Of a stretch of DNA of 64,000 bases, positions 9,061 through 16,926 are shown piece by piece. Source of the stretch: Butyricicoccus sp. OM04-18BH (GTDB taxonomy: Bacteria; Bacillota; Clostridia; Oscillospirales; Butyricicoccaceae); contig NZ_QULN01000006.1 of NCBI RefSeq assembly GCF_003481705.1, forward strand, positions 1 through 64,000, read 5' to 3'. The stretch's first letter is position 1; each line of letters starts with the position of its first letter. The translations under genes were made by a program, and so were the position numbers. Under the pieces are notes generated by a model. That model was not told the origin of the DNA and searched no databases. It saw only the letters and a program-made list of their open reading frames with translations.

Positions 9061-9511
9061 AGCTTGCGGGTTCGGGTGGTTGCTTCTTCTTGATGAAGTT
9101 GTACCATTGACCGCCGACACGCCTTGCGCCTAAAATGCCGCCCATGTTGCGCTTGGCGTTCTGTACCGTCCTCTCGGATATTCCGGCTTCGGCTGCGGCT
9201 TTTACAATGTCCTCGCTGGCAAGCTCTTTCCCGTCTGCAAGCAGGTCAAGTATCAGCCGTTCCGCCTGTTCGGTCTTGGTGGCGGTGTTGCCGCCCGCGC
9301 CGGACAGCAGTTCGTCGGCGGTGATGTCGTATTCGCCTATCCACGAAAAGCCCGTTTCCGGGTCAAGGCAAAAGGCAACGGGCTTGCCCTCCGGCGCAAG
9401 GGAAGATTTGTCATGGACGATAACGCGCACATTCGGTTCTCGCTTCACGCGCCCGATCAGCAGGACGCTCCTTGCTGCGGCGCGGAAGTCGATAGAACCT
9501 ATGTCCCTCAA
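9059..9511 (-). pseudogene. 3' fragment of an AAA-family (RepA/primase-associated) ATPase gene
   Basis: The frame begins inside a family domain (RDIGSIDFRAAARSVLLIG) without a native start; the first possible codon is a TTG at 9511. The C-terminal part contains a winged-helix-like segment (SEDIVKAAAEAGISERTVQNAKR). This matches the C-terminal half of AAA ATPases of plasmid and conjugative-element replication modules. The Walker motifs of the N-terminal half are missing. It follows the 5' part of an unrelated small ORF in a different frame, so two genes have been joined by recombination near 9510. Confidence 0.7.
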
Positions 9512-9737
9512 TCACACGAGCGTAACGCTTGATCTTGATCTCCCGACGCTGCTGGCTTTGCAGGGCGGCCTGATACCCGTCCTCGGTTAAAAACAACCGC
9601 ATTTCCTCTCCGGGACTACCGTAAGCTGTGCTGGGACGCAGGACGGAAAACTCAATCATCCAGCGGGTGTTATCCCAAAACCTCTCTACGGCGAGAATGT
9701 TGTGTCCTTTCAGCTCACGGGCTGAAATATCCCTCAT
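9411..9737 (-). CDS. Element-encoded hypothetical protein with foreign C-terminus
   Basis: A 108-residue frame directly after parB (13-base gap) with AGGAG before its ATG at 9737. The first 75 or so residues (MRDISARELKGHNILAVERF...) look like a native small element protein of unknown function. From about residue 76 the frame runs out of phase through the AAA-ATPase fragment and becomes Arg-rich, which is a junction artefact. No function is assigned; the neighbourhood suggests a maintenance role with ParA and ParB. Confidence 0.5.
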   Translation of the reverse strand: MRDISARELKGHNILAVERFWDNTRWMIEFSVLRPSTAYGSPGEEMRLFLTEDGYQAALQSQQRREIKIKRYARVIEGHRFYRLPRRSKERPADRAREARTECARYRP

Positions 9738-9749
9738 AGGCGGCTCCTT

Positions 9750-10685
9750 TCATCGTTCCTGGTCTCTCTGACGCTTTTTCTGCCATGCCTCCAGCAACTT
9801 GATGATGGTTTCCTGCATCCGCTGGGGCGTATAGCTTTTAGGGAAATACTTCCGCAAGGTGTCAGAGGTAAATGTCACTCGGTCCAGATCGCTTTTCTTT
9901 TCCTCACCCATGATGACACGCATCATATCGAGGGTCAGATGCCCCTCCTGACTGTATTTCTTGAGCCGCTGGGCTTGAGAAAGAGAAGGGGTAGCCTGTT
10001 CGCTGTCCATCGCGTCCAACAGGTCTACCTGTTCCTCCTTTTTGAGAAAGGACAGCTCATAGGCAGGGTTCAGGGCAATCTTCTTTTCATCCACCATATC
10101 CAGCAGTTCGGGGATAAGCTCCGTCAGGCGGATAAATCTCTGAATTTGATTTTTACTCTGCCCAACCTGTTCAGCTAAAACATCTCTGGATTTCCTACCA
10201 TCGGACTTGTGCCCAAGTTGGGCACAAGTTAAATCCACTCGCTCTCCTTGATGTTTCATGGCATCCAGTTTCATTTTATAGGCAAAGGCCCTCTCACTTG
10301 GAAGCAGGCTTTCTCGTTGCAGGTTGCTGTCAACCATAATGATCGTGGCGGCATCATCATCCAAATCCCGAACAATGACCGGCATGGTCTCCTTTTCTGC
10401 CAGCTCACTGGCCCTGTGCCGCCTGTGTCCGGCTACCAGCTCATAGCCGCCCTCCGGGTCCGGTCGGGCAATGGCCGGAACCAGAACGCCATACTGCTTG
10501 ATACTGTCAGCGGTTTCCATCATAGCTTCGTCATCCTTGACTTTGAATGGGTGGTTCTTGAACGGATGCAGTTCCGACAGCGGGATTTCTACTACTTTTT
10601 CTCTCTGAGCATCGGCACGGCTCTCCTCCGTAGAAAACAGATCATCTACCGATGCCAGTTCTACTTTTTTCGCGCTGCTTTTCAA
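9750..10685 (-). CDS. parB: ParB/Spo0J-family partition protein
   Basis: A 311-residue DNA-binding partition protein. The N-terminal ParB/sulfiredoxin-like nuclease fold contains the CTP-binding GHRRHRASEL motif near residue 90 and NLQRESLLPSERAFAYKMKLD, followed by a helix-turn-helix region (AEQVGQSKNQIQRFIRLTEL). The TTG start at 10685 is supported by GGAGG nine bases upstream. Its 5' end overlaps parA by 44 bases, so the two are translationally coupled. Together they stabilise the element, probably when it is excised. No parS-like repeat was recognised in the window. Confidence 0.9.
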   Translation of the reverse strand: MKSSAKKVELASVDDLFSTEESRADAQREKVVEIPLSELHPFKNHPFKVKDDEAMMETADSIKQYGVLVPAIARPDPEGGYELVAGHRRHRASELAEKETMPVIVRDLDDDAATIIMVDSNLQRESLLPSERAFAYKMKLDAMKHQGERVDLTCAQLGHKSDGRKSRDVLAEQVGQSKNQIQRFIRLTELIPELLDMVDEKKIALNPAYELSFLKKEEQVDLLDAMDSEQATPSLSQAQRLKKYSQEGHLTLDMMRVIMGEEKKSDLDRVTFTSDTLRKYFPKSYTPQRMQETIIKLLEAWQKKRQRDQER

Positions 10686-11463
10686 GTTTCAACACCTCCT
10701 TCGTCAGATTTCGATACCCCTCTGCCACCTTACCGCCAGGGTCATGGACGAAAATGCTTTTTCCCTCTGCGCTAATTTCCTTTGCACGGACAGAGTGTGG
10801 AATCTCCGTTCCAAAGACTTTGATTTTACTTCCATAGGTGTCCCGCAGCAAAGCAGCAATCTCTTTGGCAAAGTTGGTGCGGTTATCCACCATCGTCAGC
10901 AGTATACCGTCAATCTGGAGCTTTGGATTGATCTGCCGTTTTACCTTGCTGACCGTAGATAAAAGCTGTTCCAGTCCTTTGGCGGGCAGATACTCTGCCT
11001 GAACGGGAATTATGATCCTGTTCGCAGCCGCCAGCGCATTGACCGTAAGCATCCCCAACGAGGGCTGACAGTCAATCAGGATATGGGAATATTGTCCCTT
11101 CAGTGTGTCCAGATATTGCCGTAAAACCGTTTCACGGCTCATGGCGTTTACCAGAGAAACCTCCATACCGGAAAGCTGAATATCCGCAGGCATCAGGTCA
11201 ACGCCTTCTGCATGATGCAGAATACCTTCTCCGGGGCGTATAGGCTGATCCATCAGAATTTTGCCCATTGCATCCGACAGTGTAAATGGCAGCTTGTCCG
11301 GTTGCGGATTTCCCAAGCTGATTGTCAGACTTCCTTGTGGGTCCCCGTCGATCAGAAGCACTTTCTTTCCGGCCTGTGCCAGACCTATTCCCAAGTTCGC
11401 ACAGGTTGTTGTTTTGCCAACGCCGCCTTTCTGGTTGGCGATGGCGATGATTTGCGTGTTCAA
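10642..11463 (-). CDS. parA: ParA/Soj-family partition ATPase
   Basis: A 273-residue deviant-Walker ATPase. The motif KGGVGKTT lies at residues 12-19, with Walker A' DGDPQGS near 40 and the Walker B LIDCQPSLG near 130. It starts at a TTG at 11463 preceded by GGAGG. It is the first complete gene inside the element after the rlmD junction and overlaps parB. It drives segregation or stabilisation of the element with ParB. Confidence 0.93.
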   Translation of the reverse strand: MNTQIIAIANQKGGVGKTTTCANLGIGLAQAGKKVLLIDGDPQGSLTISLGNPQPDKLPFTLSDAMGKILMDQPIRPGEGILHHAEGVDLMPADIQLSGMEVSLVNAMSRETVLRQYLDTLKGQYSHILIDCQPSLGMLTVNALAAANRIIIPVQAEYLPAKGLEQLLSTVSKVKRQINPKLQIDGILLTMVDNRTNFAKEIAALLRDTYGSKIKVFGTEIPHSVRAKEISAEGKSIFVHDPGGKVAEGYRNLTKEVLKLEKQREKSRTGIGR

Positions 11464-11489
11464 ATAAACCTCCTCCTTCTACAAAAAAT

Positions 11490-11513
11490 ATCCCTATTCC
11501 GAAAAATAGGGAT
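11490..11513. terminator. Hairpin between rlmD end and parA promoter region
   Basis: ATCCCTATT and AATAGGGAT pair around a six-base loop CCGAAA, with an A-run and then GCCGC after it on the plus strand. It lies just upstream of the parA ribosome site, about 70 bases from the end of rlmD. Confidence 0.45.
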
Positions 11514-11582
11514 GAAAAAAGCCGCTTACTCAAATAAATGAATAAACGGCTATGTAAGAAATATTCGATTGTAAGTAAAGTT

Positions 11583-13247
11583 TTATATCACTGCAAAATA
11601 ACGAAGTGCATCTTTGATTGCTTCTACCTTTTCTGGTGTCGGATGTTTCCTCGGCTGTTTCAATTCTTCTACCGCATTAGGAGCATCATACATCGGCAAT
11701 CCCAAATTTCGCTTTACCTCTGCGATATATGCGGTATGTACCTTGAAGCCGTATTTCGCTTCTATGTACTCCTTAATCATTTTGTAGGTCACTTTTTCTT
11801 TGGGCTTATACGCTTCGGCTCTTTTAGCAATACTATCTACCGGAATCTTGCCCTCGCCCTCTCCAAACTCCACATCAATGTGGATATAACTGTCGGCTTT
11901 TTTGTGGGATAAAAGAACTACCGTCTCGACATGAAACGTTCTCGGGAAGAGGTCATAGGCCTGCGCCTTTTCGAGGGTATAGCCTGCGCCGCACAGCTCG
12001 GCGACATCGCGCGCGAGCGTTGCCGGGTCGCAGGAAACATAGACCACGCGCGGCGGCTGCATCTTCAGGATCGCGTCGCGGGCGGTCTCGTCCAGACCCT
12101 TGCGCGGCGGGTCCACCACGAGCACATCAATGCCGCTGAACCGTCCGGCCGCCTGTCCGGCATCCGCGCAGTAAAATTCCACGTTCTCCGCCCCGTTGCG
12201 TCGGGCATTGTTCTTCGCGTTCTCGATGGCCTCGGGCACGATCTCTACGCCGACCGCATGCTTTGCGTGCGCCGCAAGCGCAAACGTGATGGTGCCTGCG
12301 CCGCAGTACAGGTCGAGCACGGTCTCCTCGCCGGTCAGTCCGGCATAGTCCACCGCACACGCATACAGGCGCTCAGCCTGCGCGTGATTGACCTGATAGA
12401 ACGCATGAGGCGAGAGCAGGAACGTGTTGCCGCACAGCCTGTCCTCCAGCATCGGCTCGCCCCACAGCACATCCGTGCGGTCGCCCAGAATAACGTTGTC
12501 GCCGCGCTGGTTGTGGTTGATCAGGATGCCCGTCAGCGACGGCTCCGCTGCACGCAGGCGCTCGATGAGCGTAGCCAGTTCGGGCAGCTTGCGCGTCGCG
12601 GAGATCAGCGTCAGCTGGCATTCGCCGCTTTTTTCGCCCGTGCGGACGTAAATATGGCGGATCGTGCCGCGTTTTGTCTCGTAATCATAGGGCGGGACCG
12701 CGAATTCGGTCATCCATTCGCGCACGATGCCCGCAAGATGGTCGGCCTTCTCCGACTGGATCAGACAGCGCTCGACCGGCACGATGTCATGGCTGCGCGG
12801 GCGGTAAAAGCCTGTCACGATATTGCCCTCTTTGTCGCGGCCCACCGGATACTGCGCCTTGTTGCGATAGTGCTCGGTCGTTTCCGCGCCCGTGATGCCG
12901 AGCAGCCTGTCTCCGTCCTGCTTTCCGATACGGGTCAGCGCGTCGCGCACCTTCTTCTCCTTGGCGCGCAGCTCCTCCTCGTAGGTGATGTGCTGATAGC
13001 AGCAGCCGCCGCACTTGTCCGAGACCGGACAGGCAGGCGTGATGCGCGCGCGCGAGGGCGTCACAAGCTTCTCCACGCGGCCGAACGCCACGTTTTTCGT
13101 GACCTTGACGATACGCACATCGCAGCAGTCCCCGACCGCCGTGCGCGGCACGAACACCGCCCGCCCCTCGATCTTTGCAAATCCCGTGCCGTCCGCTGTA
13201 TAATCGCTGATCCGACAGCGGTATACCTTGTTTTTCATCAGTTCCAT
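11583..13247 (-). CDS. rlmD: 23S rRNA (uracil-1939-C5)-methyltransferase RlmD/RumA with element-derived C-terminus
   Basis: Methylates U1939 of 23S rRNA. It has an N-terminal TRAM domain, a 4Fe-4S cysteine cluster (CPVSDKCGGC near residue 75), a SAM-binding motif DLYCGAGTI and the catalytic-Cys motif VSCDPATLARD. The start at 13247 has GAGG upstream; an alternative ATG at 13262 lacks a good site. The normal family end is HVETVVLLS. After that, near 11,915, the base composition drops and about 108 residues of unrelated sequence (KADSYIHIDVEFGEG...) continue in frame. This is the signature of an integrative element inserted in the rlmD 3' end that restores the reading frame with its own tail. 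Confidence 0.9.
   Translation of the reverse strand: MELMKNKVYRCRISDYTADGTGFAKIEGRAVFVPRTAVGDCCDVRIVKVTKNVAFGRVEKLVTPSRARITPACPVSDKCGGCCYQHITYEEELRAKEKKVRDALTRIGKQDGDRLLGITGAETTEHYRNKAQYPVGRDKEGNIVTGFYRPRSHDIVPVERCLIQSEKADHLAGIVREWMTEFAVPPYDYETKRGTIRHIYVRTGEKSGECQLTLISATRKLPELATLIERLRAAEPSLTGILINHNQRGDNVILGDRTDVLWGEPMLEDRLCGNTFLLSPHAFYQVNHAQAERLYACAVDYAGLTGEETVLDLYCGAGTITFALAAHAKHAVGVEIVPEAIENAKNNARRNGAENVEFYCADAGQAAGRFSGIDVLVVDPPRKGLDETARDAILKMQPPRVVYVSCDPATLARDVAELCGAGYTLEKAQAYDLFPRTFHVETVVLLSHKKADSYIHIDVEFGEGEGKIPVDSIAKRAEAYKPKEKVTYKMIKEYIEAKYGFKVHTAYIAEVKRNLGLPMYDAPNAVEELKQPRKHPTPEKVEAIKDALRYFAVI
11900..11940. other. Chromosome-element junction (attachment site) in rlmD
   Basis: The RlmD-family sequence ends with codons for HVETVVLLSH, and composition changes abruptly from GC-rich chromosome to AT-rich element. 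The attachment core must lie about here. The partner site with the displaced native rlmD 3' end is expected beyond the left edge of the window. Exact core length cannot be set from one junction. Confidence 0.65.
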
Positions 13248-13311
13248 AACAGAAATCCTCATCAGAGATGCGTTTCCGCCGCTCCCTGTTCCCTTCTCGA
13301 TAGATACTTTT

Positions 13312-13341
13312 ATTATACCACGGTCTGACCGCTCCGTGCAA
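13312..13341 (-). promoter_or_regulatory. rlmD promoter
   Basis: On the minus strand TTGCAC (13341-13336) and TATAAT (13317-13312) are separated by 18 bases, and TGG precedes the -10 (extended -10). It lies 65 bases upstream of the rlmD start. Confidence 0.75.
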
Positions 13342-13410
13342 TCCGCAGGCCCGCTTTCCGCCGCCGGAAAATTCTTTGCGAAAAATGTAGGATTTTTCCG
13401 AAATTTTTGT

Positions 13411-13429
13411 TATACTGTTGTTAACAACA
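13411..13429 (+). promoter_or_regulatory. xpt -10 element and overlapping operator-like palindrome
   Basis: TATACT (13411-13416) is a plausible -10. The perfect 14-base palindrome TGTTGTTAACAACA spans 13416-13429, covering the expected transcription start. This position is typical of a repressor operator. No purine riboswitch was seen, so this could be the regulatory site for xpt. Confidence 0.5.
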
Positions 13430-13454
13430 CAGGACACAAAAGGAAGGGTTCGCC

Positions 13455-14036
13455 ATGAATTTTTTAGAGGAACGCATCGTAAAAGACGGCGTGGTCAAAA
13501 AGGGCAACGTGCTCAAGGTTGACAGCTTTCTCAATCATCAGATGGATATCGAGCTGTTCGACAAAATGGGCGAGGAGTTCAAGCGCCGCTTTGCGAATGA
13601 AAACATCAACAAGATCGTGACGATCGAGGCCTCCGGCATCGGCATTGCCTGCATCGTCGCACGTCATTTCGGCGTACCGGTCGTTTTTGCGAAGAAATCG
13701 CAGAGCATCAACATCGATGGCGACGTTTACATCGCAGAGGTCGAGTCCTTTACGCACAAGTGCAAGAATCAGGTCATCGTCTCCAAGAAATTCCTGAGCG
13801 CTGACGATCACGTGCTGCTCATCGACGATTTTCTGGCCAACGGCTACGCGCTTCAGGGTCTGATCTCCATCGTTCAGCAGGCCGGCGGCACGGTCGAGGG
13901 CATCGGCATCGCCATCGAGAAGGGCTTCCAGTACGGCGGCCGCACCATCCGCAACCTCGGCTACCATCTCGAGTCTCTCGCCATCGTGGACGGTATGGAC
14001 CCGGAGACCGGCGAGGTCATCTTCCGCGAGCAGTAA
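13455..14036 (+). CDS. xpt: Xanthine phosphoribosyltransferase
   Basis: Converts xanthine and PRPP to XMP in purine salvage. It is 193 residues long, the usual size. The PRPP-binding loop is [10 protein letters not shown] near residue 120, and the N-terminal [12 protein letters not shown] and VEASGIGI-type ([10 protein letters not shown]) motifs are typical of the Xpt/PurR-like phosphoribosyltransferases. AGGAAGG precedes the start. Transcribed alone; the following intergenic repeat supplies a terminator. Regulation may involve the palindrome upstream. Confidence 0.93.
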   Translation: MNFLEERIVKDGVVKKGNVLKVDSFLNHQMDIELFDKMGEEFKRRFANENINKIVTIEASGIGIACIVARHFGVPVVFAKKSQSINIDGDVYIAEVESFTHKCKNQVIVSKKFLSADDHVLLIDDFLANGYALQGLISIVQQAGGTVEGIGIAIEKGFQYGGRTIRNLGYHLESLAIVDGMDPETGEVIFREQ

Positions 14037-14042
14037 AAAAAA

Positions 14043-14299
14043 AGCTGTCGCGAAACTGGCGTTTCGCCGACAAGCTGTGTGAGACTGTCGAAAAACTTCG
14101 TTTTTCCGACAATCTGTGTTCTGACTTCGCAGAACACGAGTCGTCCGAAAGTTCCCATGCGGAAACTTTCTCCCTCCAGAAGTATGAAAACCGAGGTACA
14201 CGCCCCCGGTTTTCATGAAATCGCCACGCGATTTCTATTTCATGCGCGCTAACGCGCGACTGCTGTTTTGCGCGGGCAGCTGAACTATATCGACAGACT
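14043..14299 (+). repeat. Dispersed hairpin-rich repeat, copy A, with terminator
   Basis: Begins AGCTGTCGCGAAAC and ends ATCGACAGACT, so CTGTCG/CGACAG form terminal inverted repeats. Inside are several small stems (TGTCG...CGACA twice, GTTCTG...CAGAAC, GAAAGTT...AACTTTC), an intrinsic terminator at about 14187-14213 (AAAACCG/CGGTTTT), and a GCGCGCTAACGCGCG palindrome. The same order is found in copy B at 19461-19675, which lacks one hairpin module. It fills most of the 14037-14472 gap; the rest holds only the antiporter leader. Confidence 0.8.
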
Positions 14300-14472
14300 G
14301 AGAGCGAACCATTATGGTTCGCTCTTTTTGCTGTTTTTCGGGTCATCGTCTTGACCTGTCCGCGTTTTTCTGATAAAATAGGAAAGATTTCAGCACTTTA
14401 CCGTATTCAAGCGCGCCTTGCATACGGTTTTTATTTCCAGTTTTCTGTCTGAAGGAGGAATTTCCACAAGAT

Positions 14473-15813
14473 ATGACCACGATTTTCAGCATACTCATCA
14501 ATCCGGTCACGGTTTCCGTGCTCGTTCTGTGCGCGCTGTGCCTCACCGGTCTCAACGTACTGCTCTCCATGCTCATCGCCTGCATCATCGGCGGCGTCGC
14601 GGGCGGCATTCCCCTGCTCTCCGCGCCGGAGGGCACGCAGACCGTCATGCAGCTGCTGACGAGCGGCTTCGCAAGCAATGCTACGACCGCGCTCGCCTAC
14701 ATTCTGCTCGGCACGTTCGCGACCTGCATCTCCACGACCGGCCTTGCCGAAATCCTGTCGAAAAAGCTCTCGCGCCTGCTCGGCGGCCACAGGCTCGCAC
14801 TCATCGGCGTGCTGACGCTCGTTGCCTGCCTGTCGCAGAACCTCATCCCCGTGCACATCGCCTACATTCCCATTCTCGTGCCGCCGCTGCTCGGCATGAT
14901 GAACCGCATGAAGCTCGACCGACGCGCGGTCGCGTGCGCGCTCGCCTTCGGCCACAAGGTCCCCTATATCACGATTCCGTTCGGTTTCGGCCTGATCTTT
15001 CAGCGCGTGATCGCAGATAACCTCACGGAAAACGGCCTTTCGGTCACGGTACGCGACGTTACCGCCGCGAACTGGAGCATCGGCATCGCCATGCTGCTCG
15101 GTCTGCTCGCCGCAGTATTCGTGCTCTACCGCAGGCCGCGCGAATATTATGATCTGGAAGCCGATACCTCGGCCTCTGAGGAAATCTCGGAAAAGCTCGA
15201 ATACCGCCACTATGTCATGCTCGGCGCGGCCATCGTCGTCGCGGTCGTACAGGTCATCAGTCAGGATCTCGCACTGTCCGCGCTGTGCGGTCTGGTCGTG
15301 ATCGTCGTGTTCCGCGCGATCAAATGGAATGAAATCGACGCGCAGGTCGAGGGCGGCATCCGTCTGATGGGTCAGATCGCCATCATCATGCTCGTCGCAG
15401 GCGGCTACGCTTCGGTCATCAAGGCGACCGGCGGCATTGACGCCCTCGTGAACGCCGGCATTTCCGCCATCGGCGGCAGCAGGCTGGTCGCAGCCGTCGT
15501 CATCACGCTCATCGGTCTGCTCGTCACGATGGGCATCGGCACCTCGTTCGGCACGGTTCCCGTGCTTGCGGTGCTGTTCGTGCCCATGTGCGCCTCGCTC
15601 GGCTTTTCCACCCCGGCGACCATTCTGCTCATCTCGGCGGCCGCCGCGCTCGGTGATGCAGGCTCTCCGGCTTCGGATACCACGCTCGGCCCGACCTCCG
15701 GCCTGAACGCCGACGGTCAGCACGATCATATCCGCGATACCTGCATTCCGACCTTTATCGCGTTCAATATCCCCATCATGCTCTGCGCCATCATCATGTC
15801 GCAGGTGTTGTAA
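14473..15813 (+). CDS. Na+/H+ antiporter family protein, YuiF type
   Basis: A 446-residue integral membrane protein with about 11-12 hydrophobic segments. The C-terminal signature LGDAGSPASDTTLGPTSG and the following NADGQHDHIRDTCIPT match the YuiF-like Na+/H+ antiporter family. A mid-protein cytoplasmic loop (RRPREYYDLEADTSASEE) separates two halves. Probably exchanges sodium or an organic ion for protons; the exact substrate is not provable here. GGAGG lies 14 bases before the ATG, which is somewhat long. It is monocistronic, ending in a hairpin array. Confidence 0.82.
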   Translation: MTTIFSILINPVTVSVLVLCALCLTGLNVLLSMLIACIIGGVAGGIPLLSAPEGTQTVMQLLTSGFASNATTALAYILLGTFATCISTTGLAEILSKKLSRLLGGHRLALIGVLTLVACLSQNLIPVHIAYIPILVPPLLGMMNRMKLDRRAVACALAFGHKVPYITIPFGFGLIFQRVIADNLTENGLSVTVRDVTAANWSIGIAMLLGLLAAVFVLYRRPREYYDLEADTSASEEISEKLEYRHYVMLGAAIVVAVVQVISQDLALSALCGLVVIVVFRAIKWNEIDAQVEGGIRLMGQIAIIMLVAGGYASVIKATGGIDALVNAGISAIGGSRLVAAVVITLIGLLVTMGIGTSFGTVPVLAVLFVPMCASLGFSTPATILLISAAAALGDAGSPASDTTLGPTSGLNADGQHDHIRDTCIPTFIAFNIPIMLCAIIMSQVL

Positions 15814-16142
15814 GGCAACAAAACAGAAAAGGCACGCCGGCGGCGTGCCTTTTTCGCGCCCAAAGGGCGCAGTCTCCTGTCGGATTTTGCCTTCGGCAAA
15901 ACAGGCAGGACAGGCGCTCCGCAGAGCGCCGCATAAAATTCCCCGTAAAAGTCCAGCTCTGCCGGACTTTTACCCCACTGCCTCGGGACACGTACCCCAG
16001 GGCACCTTCTCTTGCCCCTTCGGGGCAATTCACCTTGTGTCCCGAGCCGCCCCTGCTGTGCAGGGGCGAGGGGGTTATCTCCAAAAGTTTCTTCGGAACT
16101 TTTGGAGAATCTAAGGGGGACAGCGTCCCCCTTAGAAGAGCG
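15814..16142. repeat. Array of about eleven consecutive small hairpins
   Basis: The antiporter terminator (15828-15853) is followed by back-to-back stems: 15856-15870 (GCGCCC/GGGCGC), about 15884-15901 (TTTTGCC/GGCAAAA), 15913-15930 (GGCGCTC/GAGCGCC), 15947-15972 (AAAAGTCC/GGACTTTT), 15984-16044 (CGGGACAC/GTGTCCCG) enclosing 16012-16028 (TTGCCCC/GGGGCAA), 16050-16066 (CCCCTGC/GCAGGGG), 16081-16105 (CCAAAAGTTTC/GGAACTTTTGG), 16111-16135 (CTAAGGGGGAC/GTCCCCCTTAG) and a stem over the ABC-gene stop codon. Several use TTCG loops. No gene is seen in it. Confidence 0.8.
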
Positions 16143-16145
16143 AGG

Positions 16146-16925
16146 TTACTCGCTCAAAAGCATTCTGTCGTTCTCAATATTGAACTTCTCGAGCAGATCG
16201 CGCACGGTGAGGTGCTTTTTCTCCTCGCCCCTGATGTCGACGACGACGCGGCCCGAATCCATCATGATCAGACGGTTGCCGTACTGGATGGCGTGCTTCA
16301 TGTTATGCGTGACCATCATGGTGGTGAGGTTATCGCGCGCAACGATCTCCTCGGTGATCTGAAGCACCTTGTCTGCGGTCTTCGGGTCGAGCGCCGCCGT
16401 GTGCTCGTCGAGCAGCAGCAGATCCGGCTTGCGCAGCGTCGCCATCAGCAGCGTCAGCGCCTGACGCTGACCGCCGGAGAGCAGGCCGACCTTGCTCGTC
16501 ATGCGGTCCTCCAGACCCAGACCGAGCGTCGCGAGCTTCTCACGGTAGAGCTTGCGCTCCTCGTTCGTGATCCCGGCATGCAGACCGCGCCGCTGACCGC
16601 GGCGGTACGCGAGCGCGAGATTCTCCTCGATGCCCATGGTCGCGGCCGTACCCATCATCGGGTCCTGGAACACACGGCCGAGATATTTCGCGCGCTTGTG
16701 CTCGGGCAGATGCGTCAGGTTGAAGCCGTTGAGGTTGATCGTGCCGGCATCCACCGGGAAAACGCCTGCGATCAGGTTGAGCGTGGTGGACTTGCCGGCG
16801 CCGTTGCCGCCGATGATCGTGACAAAATCGCCGTTTTCCAGCGTCAGATTGAGGTTGTCAATCGCACGCTTCTCATTGACCGTTCCGGCGTTGAACGTCT
16901 TGTAAATACCCTTGAGTTCGAGCAT
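16146..16925 (-). CDS. ABC transporter ATP-binding protein
   Basis: A 259-residue ATPase subunit. Walker A is GGNGAGKST near residue 40, the signature motif LSGGQRQALTLLMA near 150, and Walker B LLLLDEHTAALDP near 170. The start at 16925 (MLELKGIYKTF) is supported by GGAGGGCC upstream. It follows the permease gene with a one-base gap, so they form one transport system. It belongs to the type paired with BPD_transp_2 permeases, such as the TrpXYZ-like systems. The substrate-binding protein gene normally found upstream is not present here. Confidence 0.9.
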   Translation of the reverse strand: MLELKGIYKTFNAGTVNEKRAIDNLNLTLENGDFVTIIGGNGAGKSTTLNLIAGVFPVDAGTINLNGFNLTHLPEHKRAKYLGRVFQDPMMGTAATMGIEENLALAYRRGQRRGLHAGITNEERKLYREKLATLGLGLEDRMTSKVGLLSGGQRQALTLLMATLRKPDLLLLDEHTAALDPKTADKVLQITEEIVARDNLTTMMVTHNMKHAIQYGNRLIMMDSGRVVVDIRGEEKKHLTVRDLLEKFNIENDRMLLSE

Positions 16926-16926
16926 A

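Noticed and set aside
11931..13328. 465-codon plus-strand frame over rlmD
   Set aside because: rlmD on the other strand has complete family motifs; the antisense translation is Arg/Ala-rich without homology.
13342..13454. Purine riboswitch upstream of xpt
   Set aside because: The region is too short and lacks the conserved purine aptamer core; only a palindrome is seen.
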